Source: Sphingomonas sanxanigenens DSM 19645 = NX02
GTDB taxonomy: Bacteria; Pseudomonadota; Alphaproteobacteria; Sphingomonadales; Sphingomonadaceae
Assembly (NCBI RefSeq): GCF_000512205.2
Contig: NZ_CP006644.1
Location: 4,540,501 to 4,604,500 of the forward strand
DNA: 64,000 bases
Reading direction: 5' to 3'
A model generated the notes under the pieces. It was not told the DNA's origin and ran no database searches. It worked only from the letters and a program-made list of their open reading frames with translations. The translations under genes were made by a program, and so were the position numbers. This document shows positions 54,144-62,696 of this stretch, piece by piece (position 1 is the stretch's first letter; the number at the start of each line of letters is the position of its first letter).

Positions 54144-54472
54144 CACTGGGCGATCCTCACGGCTTCGATCTCACGTTCCGCGTTTCGCTCGCGGCTGGGG
54201 ATGTTTGAGACGATGTCCCATGCACTTCCATCGAACATGATCCGGTCTCGGACTGTCACGCCATTGGTCTGCGTGTTGGCCGGAACGATGAATGTCGCGG
54301 CGGCGCTTGCGCTTTCCTGCGCGGCGTCACGCCTCTCTGAGCCTTTGGCGAAGATCACGTGGGCAAACTCACCGCCACTCGCCGCCCAGGTCTCGACGTC
54401 CTCATTGAACGCGTTCTTGGTGACCGTCGCCCGTTCGAAGACGATCTTCCGGTCGCGCTTGCCCGCCTTCAT
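54143..54472 (-). CDS. Head closure / head-tail adaptor protein
   Basis: 109 aa, SPP1 gp16-type fold: MKAGKRDRKIVFERATVTKN, TQTNGVTVRDRIMFDGSAWD IVS. ATGA junction with the connector gene upstream. Confidence 0.82.
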   Translation of the reverse strand: MKAGKRDRKIVFERATVTKNAFNEDVETWAASGGEFAHVIFAKGSERRDAAQESASAAATFIVPANTQTNGVTVRDRIMFDGSAWDIVSNIPSRERNAEREIEAVRIAQ

Positions 54473-54750
54473 GCGAGCGCCGGATCGCGATAGCGCCACA
54501 GGATGGCCTTCACGCCCGACGGAATTTCTGCCGTCTCGCGGTCGGCGAACAGGGCGCCGAGCATCAGCAGCACAGCCGATTTCACGAGCGCCGGCGCGGT
54601 TTCCGCGGTCCAACCGTGCTCAGGGCGCTTGATGTAATCGACGATAATGTCGGACGCGCCCTCGCGCTTGAGATCGATATCGGCGTCCTCATCGTTGCTG
54701 AGGATCCGCAGATGCGCCTTCGCCTCGGCGAGCGTGACCAGCGCGACCAT
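54469..54750 (-). CDS. Head-tail connector (gp6-like)
   Basis: 93 aa: VTLAEAKAHLRILSNDEDAD, the DNA-packaging/HK97 gp6 signature, followed by SAVLLMLGALFADRETAE. Located between the repeat protein and head closure genes. Confidence 0.85.
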   Translation of the reverse strand: MVALVTLAEAKAHLRILSNDEDADIDLKREGASDIIVDYIKRPEHGWTAETAPALVKSAVLLMLGALFADRETAEIPSGVKAILWRYRDPALA

Positions 54751-55766
54751 CAGGCCACCTTGTCCTTACCGTCACGGCCGCGCTTCACGGCCAGCCGGAA
54801 GCCGCTGTCCGCGGTGTCGGGCTTGGCGTCTGTACCGCGCTGCGCGATCCAGTAACTGCCCGCCCACGTCACGCCGTCGCCGGCCTCATAGGCGCGCTCC
54901 GCCTGCCACACGCCGCGGTCGATCACGACCGGGAACGACAACTGATAGGTGCGCTCGGTATCGCCGGCCTTCATCGCGAAGCGGATGGTGCGGCCATCCT
55001 CCATGACCTCGGCGGTGAAGTCGTCCAGCGACATCGCGTCGCGCCCGTCCTTCGGCACGGGAATCGCGGCGACCATCTCGCGCAGCTGCTGCTCGAGCGC
55101 GGCCATGTCCGCATCGCGCCCCACCACCTGCCCGAGCGTGTGGATCGTGCCGTCGGTCATGGTGGCGACGCACTCGCCGGCCCGGTTAACGAACATCGCG
55201 GCCAGGCCGATGCCGTCCTTCGGTGTCGGGATCGCCGCAACGGCCGCGCGCACCTGCTCATCGAGCAGCGGCCGGACGTCGTCCACCGTCACACTGGTGC
55301 CGTCCTGCGGCGCCGGGATCGCCGCCACCGCCGCGCGCACCTGCTCGTCGATCAGCGGGCGAACATCATCCACCGTCACGCTGGCGCCGTCCTGCGGCGC
55401 CGGGATGGCAGAGACCGCCGTGCGCACCTGCTCGTCGATCGCCGCGCGGATCGCCTCCATATCGGGCTGCACCGGTGAGGCCGGCGCCGGAAGCGCGGCG
55501 AGCACGCGGGATACGATCTGGTCGGCGGTGGGGATGCCCTCACGCAGCTGGTCGACATCGACCGCGATCAGCCCGCGACGTTCGATCTCGCGGACGACGG
55601 CAGCGTCGACCAGGCTGCCGATCTCGTCGGCGCCCGGGGCCGCTGCGCGCCGCTGCAGCTCCGCCTCGAGGCGCTTGATGGTCTCGATGAGCGGCGCGAC
55701 TTCCTTCGCGAGGAACTCGCGGACGATCGCCGCGGTCGCATCGGCAAGCGCCTTGGTATCAAGCAT
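54750..55766 (-). CDS. Repeat-containing fibre-like protein with CBM5/12-like end
   Basis: 338 aa. Helical N-terminus (residues 1-95), three copies of a 29-aa repeat beginning DEQVRAAVAAIPAPQDG (111-185), and a C-terminal segment VWQAERAYEAGDGVTWAGSY with Trp residues as in chitin/CBM5-12 modules. Lies between portal and connector genes. Could be a head decoration or whisker fibre; not a standard member of the cassette. Confidence 0.7.
   Translation of the reverse strand: MLDTKALADATAAIVREFLAKEVAPLIETIKRLEAELQRRAAAPGADEIGSLVDAAVVREIERRGLIAVDVDQLREGIPTADQIVSRVLAALPAPASPVQPDMEAIRAAIDEQVRTAVSAIPAPQDGASVTVDDVRPLIDEQVRAAVAAIPAPQDGTSVTVDDVRPLLDEQVRAAVAAIPTPKDGIGLAAMFVNRAGECVATMTDGTIHTLGQVVGRDADMAALEQQLREMVAAIPVPKDGRDAMSLDDFTAEVMEDGRTIRFAMKAGDTERTYQLSFPVVIDRGVWQAERAYEAGDGVTWAGSYWIAQRGTDAKPDTADSGFRLAVKRGRDGKDKVA
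55212..55436 (-). repeat. Tandem 87-bp coding repeats
   Basis: Three consecutive units encoding the 29-aa motif DEQVRxAVxAIPxPxDG(x)12 (the third incomplete). In frame and near-identical, so copy number may vary between related phages by recombination or slippage. Confidence 0.7.
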
Positions 55767-57129
55767 GCAGCGCCTCCCGCAGGTCTTTCTCGAACAGCGC
55801 GATCGCCGCGCGCCGCGCATTATCGTTGGCGGCCTGCGCCTCCGGCCCATCGTCGCGCTCTGCCGGCGCGTTCGCCGCCGGCGCGGTCGCGAACGGATCT
55901 TCGCGCGCGTCACGGCGCGCCAGCGCGGCGAGGCTGTAGTTCTGCTGCTGCAGATAGACGGCAGCACCGCCCTCGGTCGGCTTCTTGTCCAGCTTCGCGC
56001 GCTGCTCGTCGATCGTCAGGATGCCGGCCGATTCCTTCAGCACCTGCATCTGCGTCACGCTGTCCATGCGCAGCAGGTTGTCGATGTCGAACTCGGTGCC
56101 CAGCCGGTCGCCCGTCGCCAGCCCCTCATCCAGACACAGCTCGATCGCCTCGATGTGCGACTGAAGACACTGAGAATAATATTCGGTGTTGAGCGCCTGC
56201 ACGTTGTTGTAGCTCGGCATGGTGCCGACGCCGATCTTGTACGGCGGCACGTGATAGGTCGAACAAACGACCTCGGCCGACCACTTCAGCTGCTCGATCA
56301 GCTGCGCGTCGGTCGCCTTGACCGACATCGCCTCGAACTTGAGCCCGTCGCCCAACACGGCAACCTTGCCGGCATTCTCGCCGGTGAAGTTCGCGTCCCA
56401 ATAGGCCTTCAGCCGATCCGCAGTTTCGTCCGCGATAGCTCCGGGTGCCGTGAGCACACCCCCCGGCCGCGCACCGTTCTGGAACAGCCGCGCGCTCGCG
56501 TTCTGGATCGAGATCCCCTGCGTCGCAGCCAGGCCGTTCGCGTAGATCGGCGACAGGCCGACCAGCGGATGGAAGAAACAATTGAACCGGTCGTGGATGA
56601 TCTCGCTGGCCGGTACGACCAGCTCACCCTCGAGGCCGACGAGGTGGTCGGTCTTCAGCTCGTAATAGACATCGCCATTGTTGGCGACCATCGGCCGGGC
56701 CCGCCCGGGGTCCAGAACGTGCAGCTTGATGACGACACCGCGCGCGTCGCGCTGCTTGAGCACATAGGTGTTGCCGGCCTGCAACTTGCTCAGCACCCAG
56801 TTCTCGAAGAACTGGATGCGATTCTGGAAGCCGTTCGGCTTGCGCAGCACCGGCGAATATGCGGGGTTGGTCACCTCGCTCCAGATGCCGTTATTGTCCT
56901 TCGCCACCAACTTGATGCGCAGCTTGGCAATGTCGCTGGCGATCAGCGTCTGACAGGCGAAAACCGCATGGTGCGAGAGGACGGTGTCGACCTTCACCTC
57001 GATGTTGCGCTGCCAAGCACCGGTGAAGGCCTCACGAACGATCGGCCACCACCCATTGCGGCTGTCGACGTTCGCCAGCTGACCTGGCGCCGCCTTCTCG
57101 CGCGTGATGGTGAAGCCGAGGATGCGCAT
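55759..57129 (-). CDS. HK97-family portal protein
   Basis: 456 aa. Contains VFACQTLIASDIAKLRIKLV, NPAYSPVLRKPNGFQNRIQF FENW, SASARLFQNGARPGGV (phage portal patch) and MDSVTQMQVLKESAGILTID EQR. The ATG at 57129 overlaps the upstream stop (TGATG). Forms the dodecameric DNA gate at the capsid vertex. Confidence 0.93.
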   Translation of the reverse strand: MRILGFTITREKAAPGQLANVDSRNGWWPIVREAFTGAWQRNIEVKVDTVLSHHAVFACQTLIASDIAKLRIKLVAKDNNGIWSEVTNPAYSPVLRKPNGFQNRIQFFENWVLSKLQAGNTYVLKQRDARGVVIKLHVLDPGRARPMVANNGDVYYELKTDHLVGLEGELVVPASEIIHDRFNCFFHPLVGLSPIYANGLAATQGISIQNASARLFQNGARPGGVLTAPGAIADETADRLKAYWDANFTGENAGKVAVLGDGLKFEAMSVKATDAQLIEQLKWSAEVVCSTYHVPPYKIGVGTMPSYNNVQALNTEYYSQCLQSHIEAIELCLDEGLATGDRLGTEFDIDNLLRMDSVTQMQVLKESAGILTIDEQRAKLDKKPTEGGAAVYLQQQNYSLAALARRDAREDPFATAPAANAPAERDDGPEAQAANDNARRAAIALFEKDLREALHA

Positions 57130-57392
57130 CACTTGGCCGCGCGGTGCTCTTCGATCTTCTTCGCCAGCGTCTCCGCATCCCAGCCATGGAAGGGCTGCTT
57201 GCCGATCACCTGCTTGTAGGTGTCGCGCAGCGCGTCGAGATCGGGCTTGCCGTCACCGGAATCGCCGGCTTCGGCGCCATCGACAGCCTCGGCGGCCATG
57301 GCGGTGGTATCATAGCCGAGCTTGCCGAGAACACGCGCATAGCGCGGGTCCCGCGCCTTGAGCGCCCGGGTGACATAGGATTGGTGCTTCAT
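57129..57392 (-). CDS. Small phage protein between capsid and portal (87 aa)
   Basis: MKHQSYVTRALKARDPRYAR start, acidic middle (GAEAGDSGDGKPDLDALRDT), ending KIEEHRAAK. Unassigned; possibly a helix-bundle minor head protein. Coupled to the portal gene. Confidence 0.65.
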   Translation of the reverse strand: MKHQSYVTRALKARDPRYARVLGKLGYDTTAMAAEAVDGAEAGDSGDGKPDLDALRDTYKQVIGKQPFHGWDAETLAKKIEEHRAAK

Positions 57393-57451
57393 GTCGATCT
57401 CCCGCGAAAGGGCCCGGCCGCACCGGCAGCCGAGCCCCTCGATTGCCGCGC

Positions 57452-58843
57452 TTACTGGTAGGCGGCGCCGGTGATGTACTGGACGGCGCCCGGACGGCGC
57501 TTGCCCCAGTTGATGTACCGCTCGGCACGGATGCCGACGAGGTTCATCTGCCACAGCGACACGAACACCGTGGCAGCGGCCGGCGGATCGGTCGGCGCGC
57601 TGTCCATCTGCAGCGAGGCCTCGCGGCTGACGTCGAGCATCGTCTCGCCATCGTCCGCGAGAAGGATCTCGCTCGCCTTGGCAAGGATGATGCGCGAACC
57701 GGCCGGGATCGCCGGCGGGCCGGTAACGGCGACCTGCGCGGGGATGTTCTCCGACAGGATCACCGGCAGGCCAAGCCACGTGCCGCCGCTCGCCCCGGAG
57801 ATGCTGATGTCCGGAAACTCACGCTGGCCAAGCGGGTTCATCATGAGCGCCAGGCCGAGCGCCTGGGTCTCCGTCATGATCCAGACGGCGCCCGCCAGCG
57901 AAAGGTTCGCGGCAAGGAAGTTCGCCATCAGCTGCTTGGCATCGGCCCGCACCGCGTCGGCGTCCGTTCCGGAAGCGACCACCGGCGTCACGCCATTGGT
58001 GATCGACGCCGGCGAAACGCCGGTCACCGCCGCATTGTCAGGATCGACGAACTCGGTGTCGAGGAACTGCGCGGTCTGCGCGATCAGGTCGTCACGCACG
58101 ACCTGTTCCGCCGAGGGGCTGGACGCGCGCGCCAGCTCGTCGGTGATCACCACGATGCCCGCCGTCTTGGCGCGACCGAGGCTGATCTGGTCGAACGCCA
58201 GCGCGCTGACCGGCTTGGGCTTGCCCTCGCCGACCCAGCCGACGGTCGAACCGCCGGTCTGCCGCGGGATCTTGATCTCGAACGGCACCATGCGCAGGCC
58301 CGGGATGCGGCCGATGATGGTGGCGGGGCGGAGCAGCTCGGCGAACTCGCTGGTCATGTTCGTATATTCGACCAGCGGCTTAGCCCAGGTGGCATCGGTC
58401 GTGGTGCCGGCGGCGACAGCCGCCTTCAGCACGGTTTCGACCTCGGGCGTGCTGTCCTTCCAGCTCTTGGCGATCTCCGCGGCGACCATCAGGTTGCCCT
58501 TCGATCGCGCCAGCGCCATCGCATAGCGGGTGAAGGCCGTGCCCTTCGGCAGGTTGACCCCACGGACCTCGATGCGCTGGCCGCCGCGCGACGCGGCACC
58601 CTCTTCGGTGCTGCCGCCGGCGACCGGCGTCGCCGTGGTTGCCAGCGTCTTCTGCAGCGTCTTGAGGCGCTTGATGTGCGCGTCGATCGCAAGGATCTCG
58701 CCATCGAGCCCATCATATTCCTGCTGCTCGGCCTCATCGAGGGTGGTGCCCTCGCCCGCGGCCTTCTTCATGATTTCCGTCATGCGCGCCTGGTGCGAAG
58801 CACGCTTCGCCTCAAAGGCCGCAATCTGAGCGGCGATATCCAT
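57452..58843 (-). CDS. HK97-family major capsid protein
   Basis: 463 aa. N-terminal delta/scaffold coil (MDIAAQIAAFEAKRASHQAR ... residues 1-75) and the HK97 shell core (SEFAELLRPATIIGRIPGLR; EQVVRDDLIAQTAQFLDTEF VDPD). The delta domain is presumably removed by the protease next door. Stand-alone ATG with 48 nt to the protease gene. Confidence 0.93.
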   Translation of the reverse strand: MDIAAQIAAFEAKRASHQARMTEIMKKAAGEGTTLDEAEQQEYDGLDGEILAIDAHIKRLKTLQKTLATTATPVAGGSTEEGAASRGGQRIEVRGVNLPKGTAFTRYAMALARSKGNLMVAAEIAKSWKDSTPEVETVLKAAVAAGTTTDATWAKPLVEYTNMTSEFAELLRPATIIGRIPGLRMVPFEIKIPRQTGGSTVGWVGEGKPKPVSALAFDQISLGRAKTAGIVVITDELARASSPSAEQVVRDDLIAQTAQFLDTEFVDPDNAAVTGVSPASITNGVTPVVASGTDADAVRADAKQLMANFLAANLSLAGAVWIMTETQALGLALMMNPLGQREFPDISISGASGGTWLGLPVILSENIPAQVAVTGPPAIPAGSRIILAKASEILLADDGETMLDVSREASLQMDSAPTDPPAAATVFVSLWQMNLVGIRAERYINWGKRRPGAVQYITGAAYQ

Positions 58844-58891
58844 TGTCGTTTTCCTTGATCGGGCGGCGCTGCGCGCGGCCGTCTGCTTCGG

Positions 58892-59536
58892 TTACTGCGT
58901 CGCTCGCACCGGTTTGATCGATTTGATGACGACAGGCGGCGCCCGATCGCGGGCGGGGTCCACCAGCTTCACCACGACGACCTTCTTGCCAGGCGCGGCT
59001 TTGTCGTCGGGGTTGGCGGGGATCTCGGGCTCGGGCACGCCGGCGGCCTTGCGGGCGGCGGTGTCCATGCTCTTGATGGCGGTGATCACGGCCTCGGCGT
59101 TCGCGGGAATGGTGACGCCGGAAAGCTCGAAGATCTCGATCTCCTGAAACTCGATGCCGCCGCCATCCATGAAGGCGTATTTGATCGGGCGGAAACCGAT
59201 CGACACGGCGCGCACCAGCCCGGTCTTCACCGAGTCCCACGCCAGTTGCAGCCGATCCTTCAGGGTCGCGCTCTCGACCGAGTCGGGATGAACGAATTTC
59301 GTCTCGAAGGGGATGCCGTTCGCCGTCGGCTTTCCGAACTTGGTCTCACCCACCGGCGCGTCGTGCACGTGCTGCCACAGGAAGGGGATCGTCGCCGCGA
59401 AGCTGGCCCCCATCGGGTCGATGATGTCGCCCACGCGGTCCACCGTGGGGGTCGTGGCGATGCCGGTGATGACGCGCTGAGCGTCGTCGAGCGCCTTCAC
59501 CGACAGGATCGAATAGGCCCGATTGGTCACGGCCAT
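58892..59536 (-). CDS. HK97-family prohead protease
   Basis: 214 aa. Serine protease of the herpesvirus assemblin-like (peptidase U35) group: GIATTPTVDRVGDIIDPMGA, FLWQHVHDAPVG (His) and LVRAVSIGFRPIKY (Ser). ATG 59536 has GAGGAG just upstream. Cleaves the capsid delta domain. C-terminal Pro/Lys-rich tail. Confidence 0.88.
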   Translation of the reverse strand: MAVTNRAYSILSVKALDDAQRVITGIATTPTVDRVGDIIDPMGASFAATIPFLWQHVHDAPVGETKFGKPTANGIPFETKFVHPDSVESATLKDRLQLAWDSVKTGLVRAVSIGFRPIKYAFMDGGGIEFQEIEIFELSGVTIPANAEAVITAIKSMDTAARKAAGVPEPEIPANPDDKAAPGKKVVVVKLVDPARDRAPPVVIKSIKPVRATQ

Positions 59537-59541
59537 GCTCC

Positions 59542-61374
59542 TCAGAAAACCATCATCTGAAACTCGGGCGGACGCGGTTGCTCGCGCTGCATCGGCGCCA
59601 TCGCGTTGACCGCCGCATCGATGCCGTCGATCTTGTTCGGGCTCATCGGCTTTTCCTTCTTCGGCAGGATCGTGCCGTTGACCGCGCGCGTGACGACGAC
59701 ATTGCCGGCCATCCACGTCATCACCGGGTTGCCGTCGTGCCGCAGCTGGCCCGGCCCCGCCTTCACCCGCGCCTCGAGATCCTTGGCCGGGTCGGAGCAA
59801 TTGTTGGCGTTCTTGGCGAGCATGACGGCGAATCCGGTGCCGTCGTCGAAATCGTCGTTGAGCCCGGCCGCCATCGTCTCCCAGCCGGCGAAGCTGTCGC
59901 CCACCGCTTTGCGGACGTTCAGCGCCTTCTTCAGCCGGGCGATGCGCCGGCGGATGACGCGGTGATCGATGAAGTCGCCCTTGGTCAGCACAAGCTTCCG
60001 CCATGCGTGCCACTGGCGATAGAGCGCCTGCTGATCCTTCTCCGACTGGCTGTCGCGTTTCAGCACCGCCTCGGGCAGGTAGAACCACGTCTTGATCAGC
60101 AGCCGCCCGTCATGGTCGATCGCCGCCAGCACCACCGCGGTGATGTCGTCCTTGTCCGAAAGGTCGGTGCCGATGAAGCATTCCAGCCCGCGGAAGTCGG
60201 ACAGGCGCAGCGTCGGATCCGAACACGCTATCCACTGGCTGACGTTGAGCCAAGCGGTCGCGGCGCCGATCCACAGGTTGAGGCGCTTCGTCTTGAACTC
60301 CCCCTCCGCCAGGGGGCTGTTCTGCGCCTCGATCGCGTATTGCCGCAACTCGTCCAGCTGCACCGCCGCGCCGAGCAGCGGGTTCGCCTTGACCCAGTTG
60401 CGCTCGTCGTAGGGGTCGTCGCCCGCCTTGCGCTCGGGCTCGAAATCCTTGGGGCCATCCAGCGTGAAGATGATGCCGAAGATGTGCTCGGCGATCACCG
60501 ACCGCTCCAGCACCTTCGTCGCCATCGTCCGCTGCTCGTAGCAGACGCCGTGCACGTTCGAGCCGGCGGTCGTGATCTGCCATAGAAGCGGCTGCTTGCG
60601 CGCGCCGAAGGCCGACCGCATCACGTCATAGAGGCCGCGGTCGCTGTGCGCGTGCAGCTCGTCCATCGTGACCAGGTGCGGGTTGTGGCCGTCCTGCGTT
60701 TTCGACTTCGCGTGCAGCGGCTGCATATAGCCGCCATTGTCCGCGCAGGTGATCGACTTCGCCCAGGGGATGATGCCGAACGCTTCCTGCAGCGCCGGCA
60801 TCTTCTCCACCATCCGCTTTGCCGGATGGAAAACCTTCTTCGCCTGGTCGAACGTCGTCGCCGCGGTCAGCACCTGCGGCCCCACCTCATTCTCGCAGGC
60901 GAGACAATAGAGAGAGACCGCCGCCGTCTTGGTCGACTTGGCGTTCTTGCGCGCCACCTCCTCGTAGACCACCGTGAAGCGGCGCAGACCGTTTGCCTTG
61001 CGCCGCCAGCCGAACACCACGGCGAGGATGAAGATCTGCGCCGGCTCGAGGTCGATCAGTCCGCAGCGATCGAGGTGGACGCCCGCGTCCGCGCGCGGGC
61101 AGCGGCACCAGTTTCCCTCGATGTGCGGCAGCTTCTCGGCGAAATCGCAGACGTCGTTCGCGTGCCACGGGTCGAATCGATACGGCCAGTCCTTCGACCG
61201 GGACCGCTTCAGGTCGTCGAGATGCCGCTGCGCCGCCAGCCGCACCCATTTGCAATGGGATACCTGCTGCTTGTCGGCCGCGGCGCGCTTCGCATAGGCG
61301 AGCGCGATGGCGGCATAATCACGCGCGTGCCCGGTGTCCGTTGCGGGCGAACGGGTTGCCCGGCTTGCTGGCAT
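59542..61374 (-). CDS. Terminase large subunit
   Basis: 610 aa. ATPase with Walker-A-like VARKNAKST (about residue 140-150), Walker B LVTMDELHAH (about 234-243), and nuclease domain (FIGTDLSDKDDITAVVLAAI with the acidic residues). An upstream Cys-rich insert (CRCPRADAGVHLDRC) may bind zinc. Packages DNA with the small subunit and HNH protein. Ends 5 nt before the protease start. Confidence 0.93.
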   Translation of the reverse strand: MPASRATRSPATDTGHARDYAAIALAYAKRAAADKQQVSHCKWVRLAAQRHLDDLKRSRSKDWPYRFDPWHANDVCDFAEKLPHIEGNWCRCPRADAGVHLDRCGLIDLEPAQIFILAVVFGWRRKANGLRRFTVVYEEVARKNAKSTKTAAVSLYCLACENEVGPQVLTAATTFDQAKKVFHPAKRMVEKMPALQEAFGIIPWAKSITCADNGGYMQPLHAKSKTQDGHNPHLVTMDELHAHSDRGLYDVMRSAFGARKQPLLWQITTAGSNVHGVCYEQRTMATKVLERSVIAEHIFGIIFTLDGPKDFEPERKAGDDPYDERNWVKANPLLGAAVQLDELRQYAIEAQNSPLAEGEFKTKRLNLWIGAATAWLNVSQWIACSDPTLRLSDFRGLECFIGTDLSDKDDITAVVLAAIDHDGRLLIKTWFYLPEAVLKRDSQSEKDQQALYRQWHAWRKLVLTKGDFIDHRVIRRRIARLKKALNVRKAVGDSFAGWETMAAGLNDDFDDGTGFAVMLAKNANNCSDPAKDLEARVKAGPGQLRHDGNPVMTWMAGNVVVTRAVNGTILPKKEKPMSPNKIDGIDAAVNAMAPMQREQPRPPEFQMMVF

Positions 61375-61741
61375 CCGCGGCGCCTCCGCTACCTACTCGG
61401 CTCTTCGGCCCGGCGATTCTTAGAAGCTCCTCATGCTGACGGAGCACGGTCAGGTACGCGGCTGGCGGCGGTTCTCCGCCGGCGGCAAACGCCTTGCGCA
61501 CGAGCGCCTCGAGCGAGCAGTAGCGCGCGAGCAGCGCGCTATCGACTTCGGTCACCCCCGCCGCCATCACGCGGCCAAGCACCTCATGCCAAACCTCGAT
61601 CGCCTCGGGCGTCAGATAGTCCGGCATTATGGGGGGATCGCCGGGCACTATGACCTCGGTCTTAACCCCATCCCGATAGGGTTTGATCGTTCCGCGTTCG
61701 AATTTTGCCGAAGGCGTTTCAGGCTTTGGCCCACGCTTCAT
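61319..61741 (-). CDS. Terminase small subunit (P27-like)
   Basis: 140 aa. MKRGPKPETPSAKFERGT start, VWHEVLGRVMAAGVTEVDSA LLARY and VLRQHEELLRIAGP are the P27 features. Its 3' end overlaps the large subunit gene by 56 nt. Start ATG at 61741 with GAGGTACT upstream; the TTG at 61753 is less likely. Confidence 0.87.
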   Translation of the reverse strand: MKRGPKPETPSAKFERGTIKPYRDGVKTEVIVPGDPPIMPDYLTPEAIEVWHEVLGRVMAAGVTEVDSALLARYCSLEALVRKAFAAGGEPPPAAYLTVLRQHEELLRIAGPKSRVGSGGAADASKPGNPFARNGHRARA

Positions 61742-61919
61742 AGTACCTCGCAATTATTCGCCAAGTACATCGCGGTTTTACTTGCGCTATACTTGCGGGC
61801 GGCTTGCGCGGCCCAGAAATTTAATTCGTCCCAAAAATTTAATCCGGGCGTGCGAAAAATTGAGTTCACGCGCGGTCCTGAGGCGAGCGGCTCTAGACTT
61901 TGAGGTACCCCCCCGCCCT
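61742..61919. other. Non-coding gap with 18-bp tandem repeat, candidate packaging site
   Basis: AT-rich 178 nt between HNH and terminase genes. Contains CCCAGAAATTTAATTCG (61812-61828) and CCCAAAAATTTAATCCG (61830-61846), an 18-bp tandem repeat. HK97-like phages place cos and terminase-binding repeats here, beside the HNH gene. May also hold a promoter. Confidence 0.4.
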
Positions 61920-62234
61920 CTATCTGCGCCGCCTTGCTGTCGCGCTCTCGCGCGCAGTCTTTGCATCTGAGCATGCTCGGCACAGCGGCTGATAGTTGGA
62001 CCGATCACCGCTGCCGCCGAGAGCGAGGGCCACGATGTGGTCGGCGATCACCGCTGCATTGACACGGCCCGCCTTGGCGCACTCCCGACAAAGCGGCTCA
62101 TCGCGCAACAGCTCCGCGCGAATGCGCTCATGCTCGCGCCCATAACCGCGCGCCTGCCGCGAAGCACGACGCGACCAGTTGCACGGCTTGGCCTGCCTCG
62201 GCTTGGCGTTAAGCTTAGGCGGCCGAGACGGCAT
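61920..62234 (-). CDS. HNH endonuclease-like protein
   Basis: 104 aa, basic N-terminus, then CRECAKAGRVNAAVIADHIV ALALGG and NYQPLCRACSDAKT. The two CxxC pairs and the DH are present, but where family members read CH..K this one reads CS..K, so the terminal His is missing. Location beside the terminase suggests the cos-cleavage partner. Activity uncertain. Confidence 0.75.
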   Translation of the reverse strand: MPSRPPKLNAKPRQAKPCNWSRRASRQARGYGREHERIRAELLRDEPLCRECAKAGRVNAAVIADHIVALALGGSGDRSNYQPLCRACSDAKTARESATARRRR

Positions 62235-62442
62235 CGCTCACATGCGGCTGATCCTCATGCGGGATCGGCAGCTCACGCAGCGACAGCGAGCGCGTGCTCG
62301 TCAGGTACAGGTCGACCGACGTACCCGGCGGCACCGTGGTGGTGACGGCCGTATAGACGTGGCTCTCGCCGCTATCATAGTCGTCGGTCGTCGTGACCTC
62401 GACCGGCCAAGCGTGCGTCTTGATGGTGACGGTGGTGGTCAT
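62215..62442 (-). CDS. Hypothetical phage protein (75 aa)
   Basis: Thr-rich, beta-type (MTTTVTIKTHAWPVEVTTTD; TSTRSLSLRELPIPHE). ATG 62442 with GGAG upstream, overlapping the HNH gene by 20 nt. Unknown function, resembles small beta-sandwich phage proteins. Confidence 0.65.
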   Translation of the reverse strand: MTTTVTIKTHAWPVEVTTTDDYDSGESHVYTAVTTTVPPGTSVDLYLTSTRSLSLRELPIPHEDQPHVSDAVSAA

Positions 62443-62696
62443 GGGAATCTCCGATTGGGTTGCGGTCTCTCCCGCCGTCACGTCCATGCGCCTCAGACGT
62501 TGCAGCCGGTGGCTCGACACGCCGGCAGTCCTACTCCTGGCCAGTCCCCTTACGCGACGTCGTGCTGACGCGCTCGGATCAACCCGACCAGTTTCGCTTG
62601 GATCTCGGTTCTATGCGGCAGCACTCCGCGAGAAGCACGCTTCCCGCGGGTGGTGGCGGGGGCGGTAAGGCCAATGGCCATCCGACTTCGCCCGCA
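62443..62696. other. Gap without supported gene
   Basis: 254 nt between the 75-aa gene and the NusG-like gene. Short open frames (the longest about 28 codons on the minus strand) lack support. It may contain a terminator or anti-termination site acted on by the NusG-like protein; no hairpin with a T-run was found. Confidence 0.45.

Noticed and set aside
54949-57219. Long plus-strand frame across portal and repeat protein genes
   Set aside because: Antisense shadow; Ser/Arg-rich with repeats that mirror the coding repeats of the real gene.
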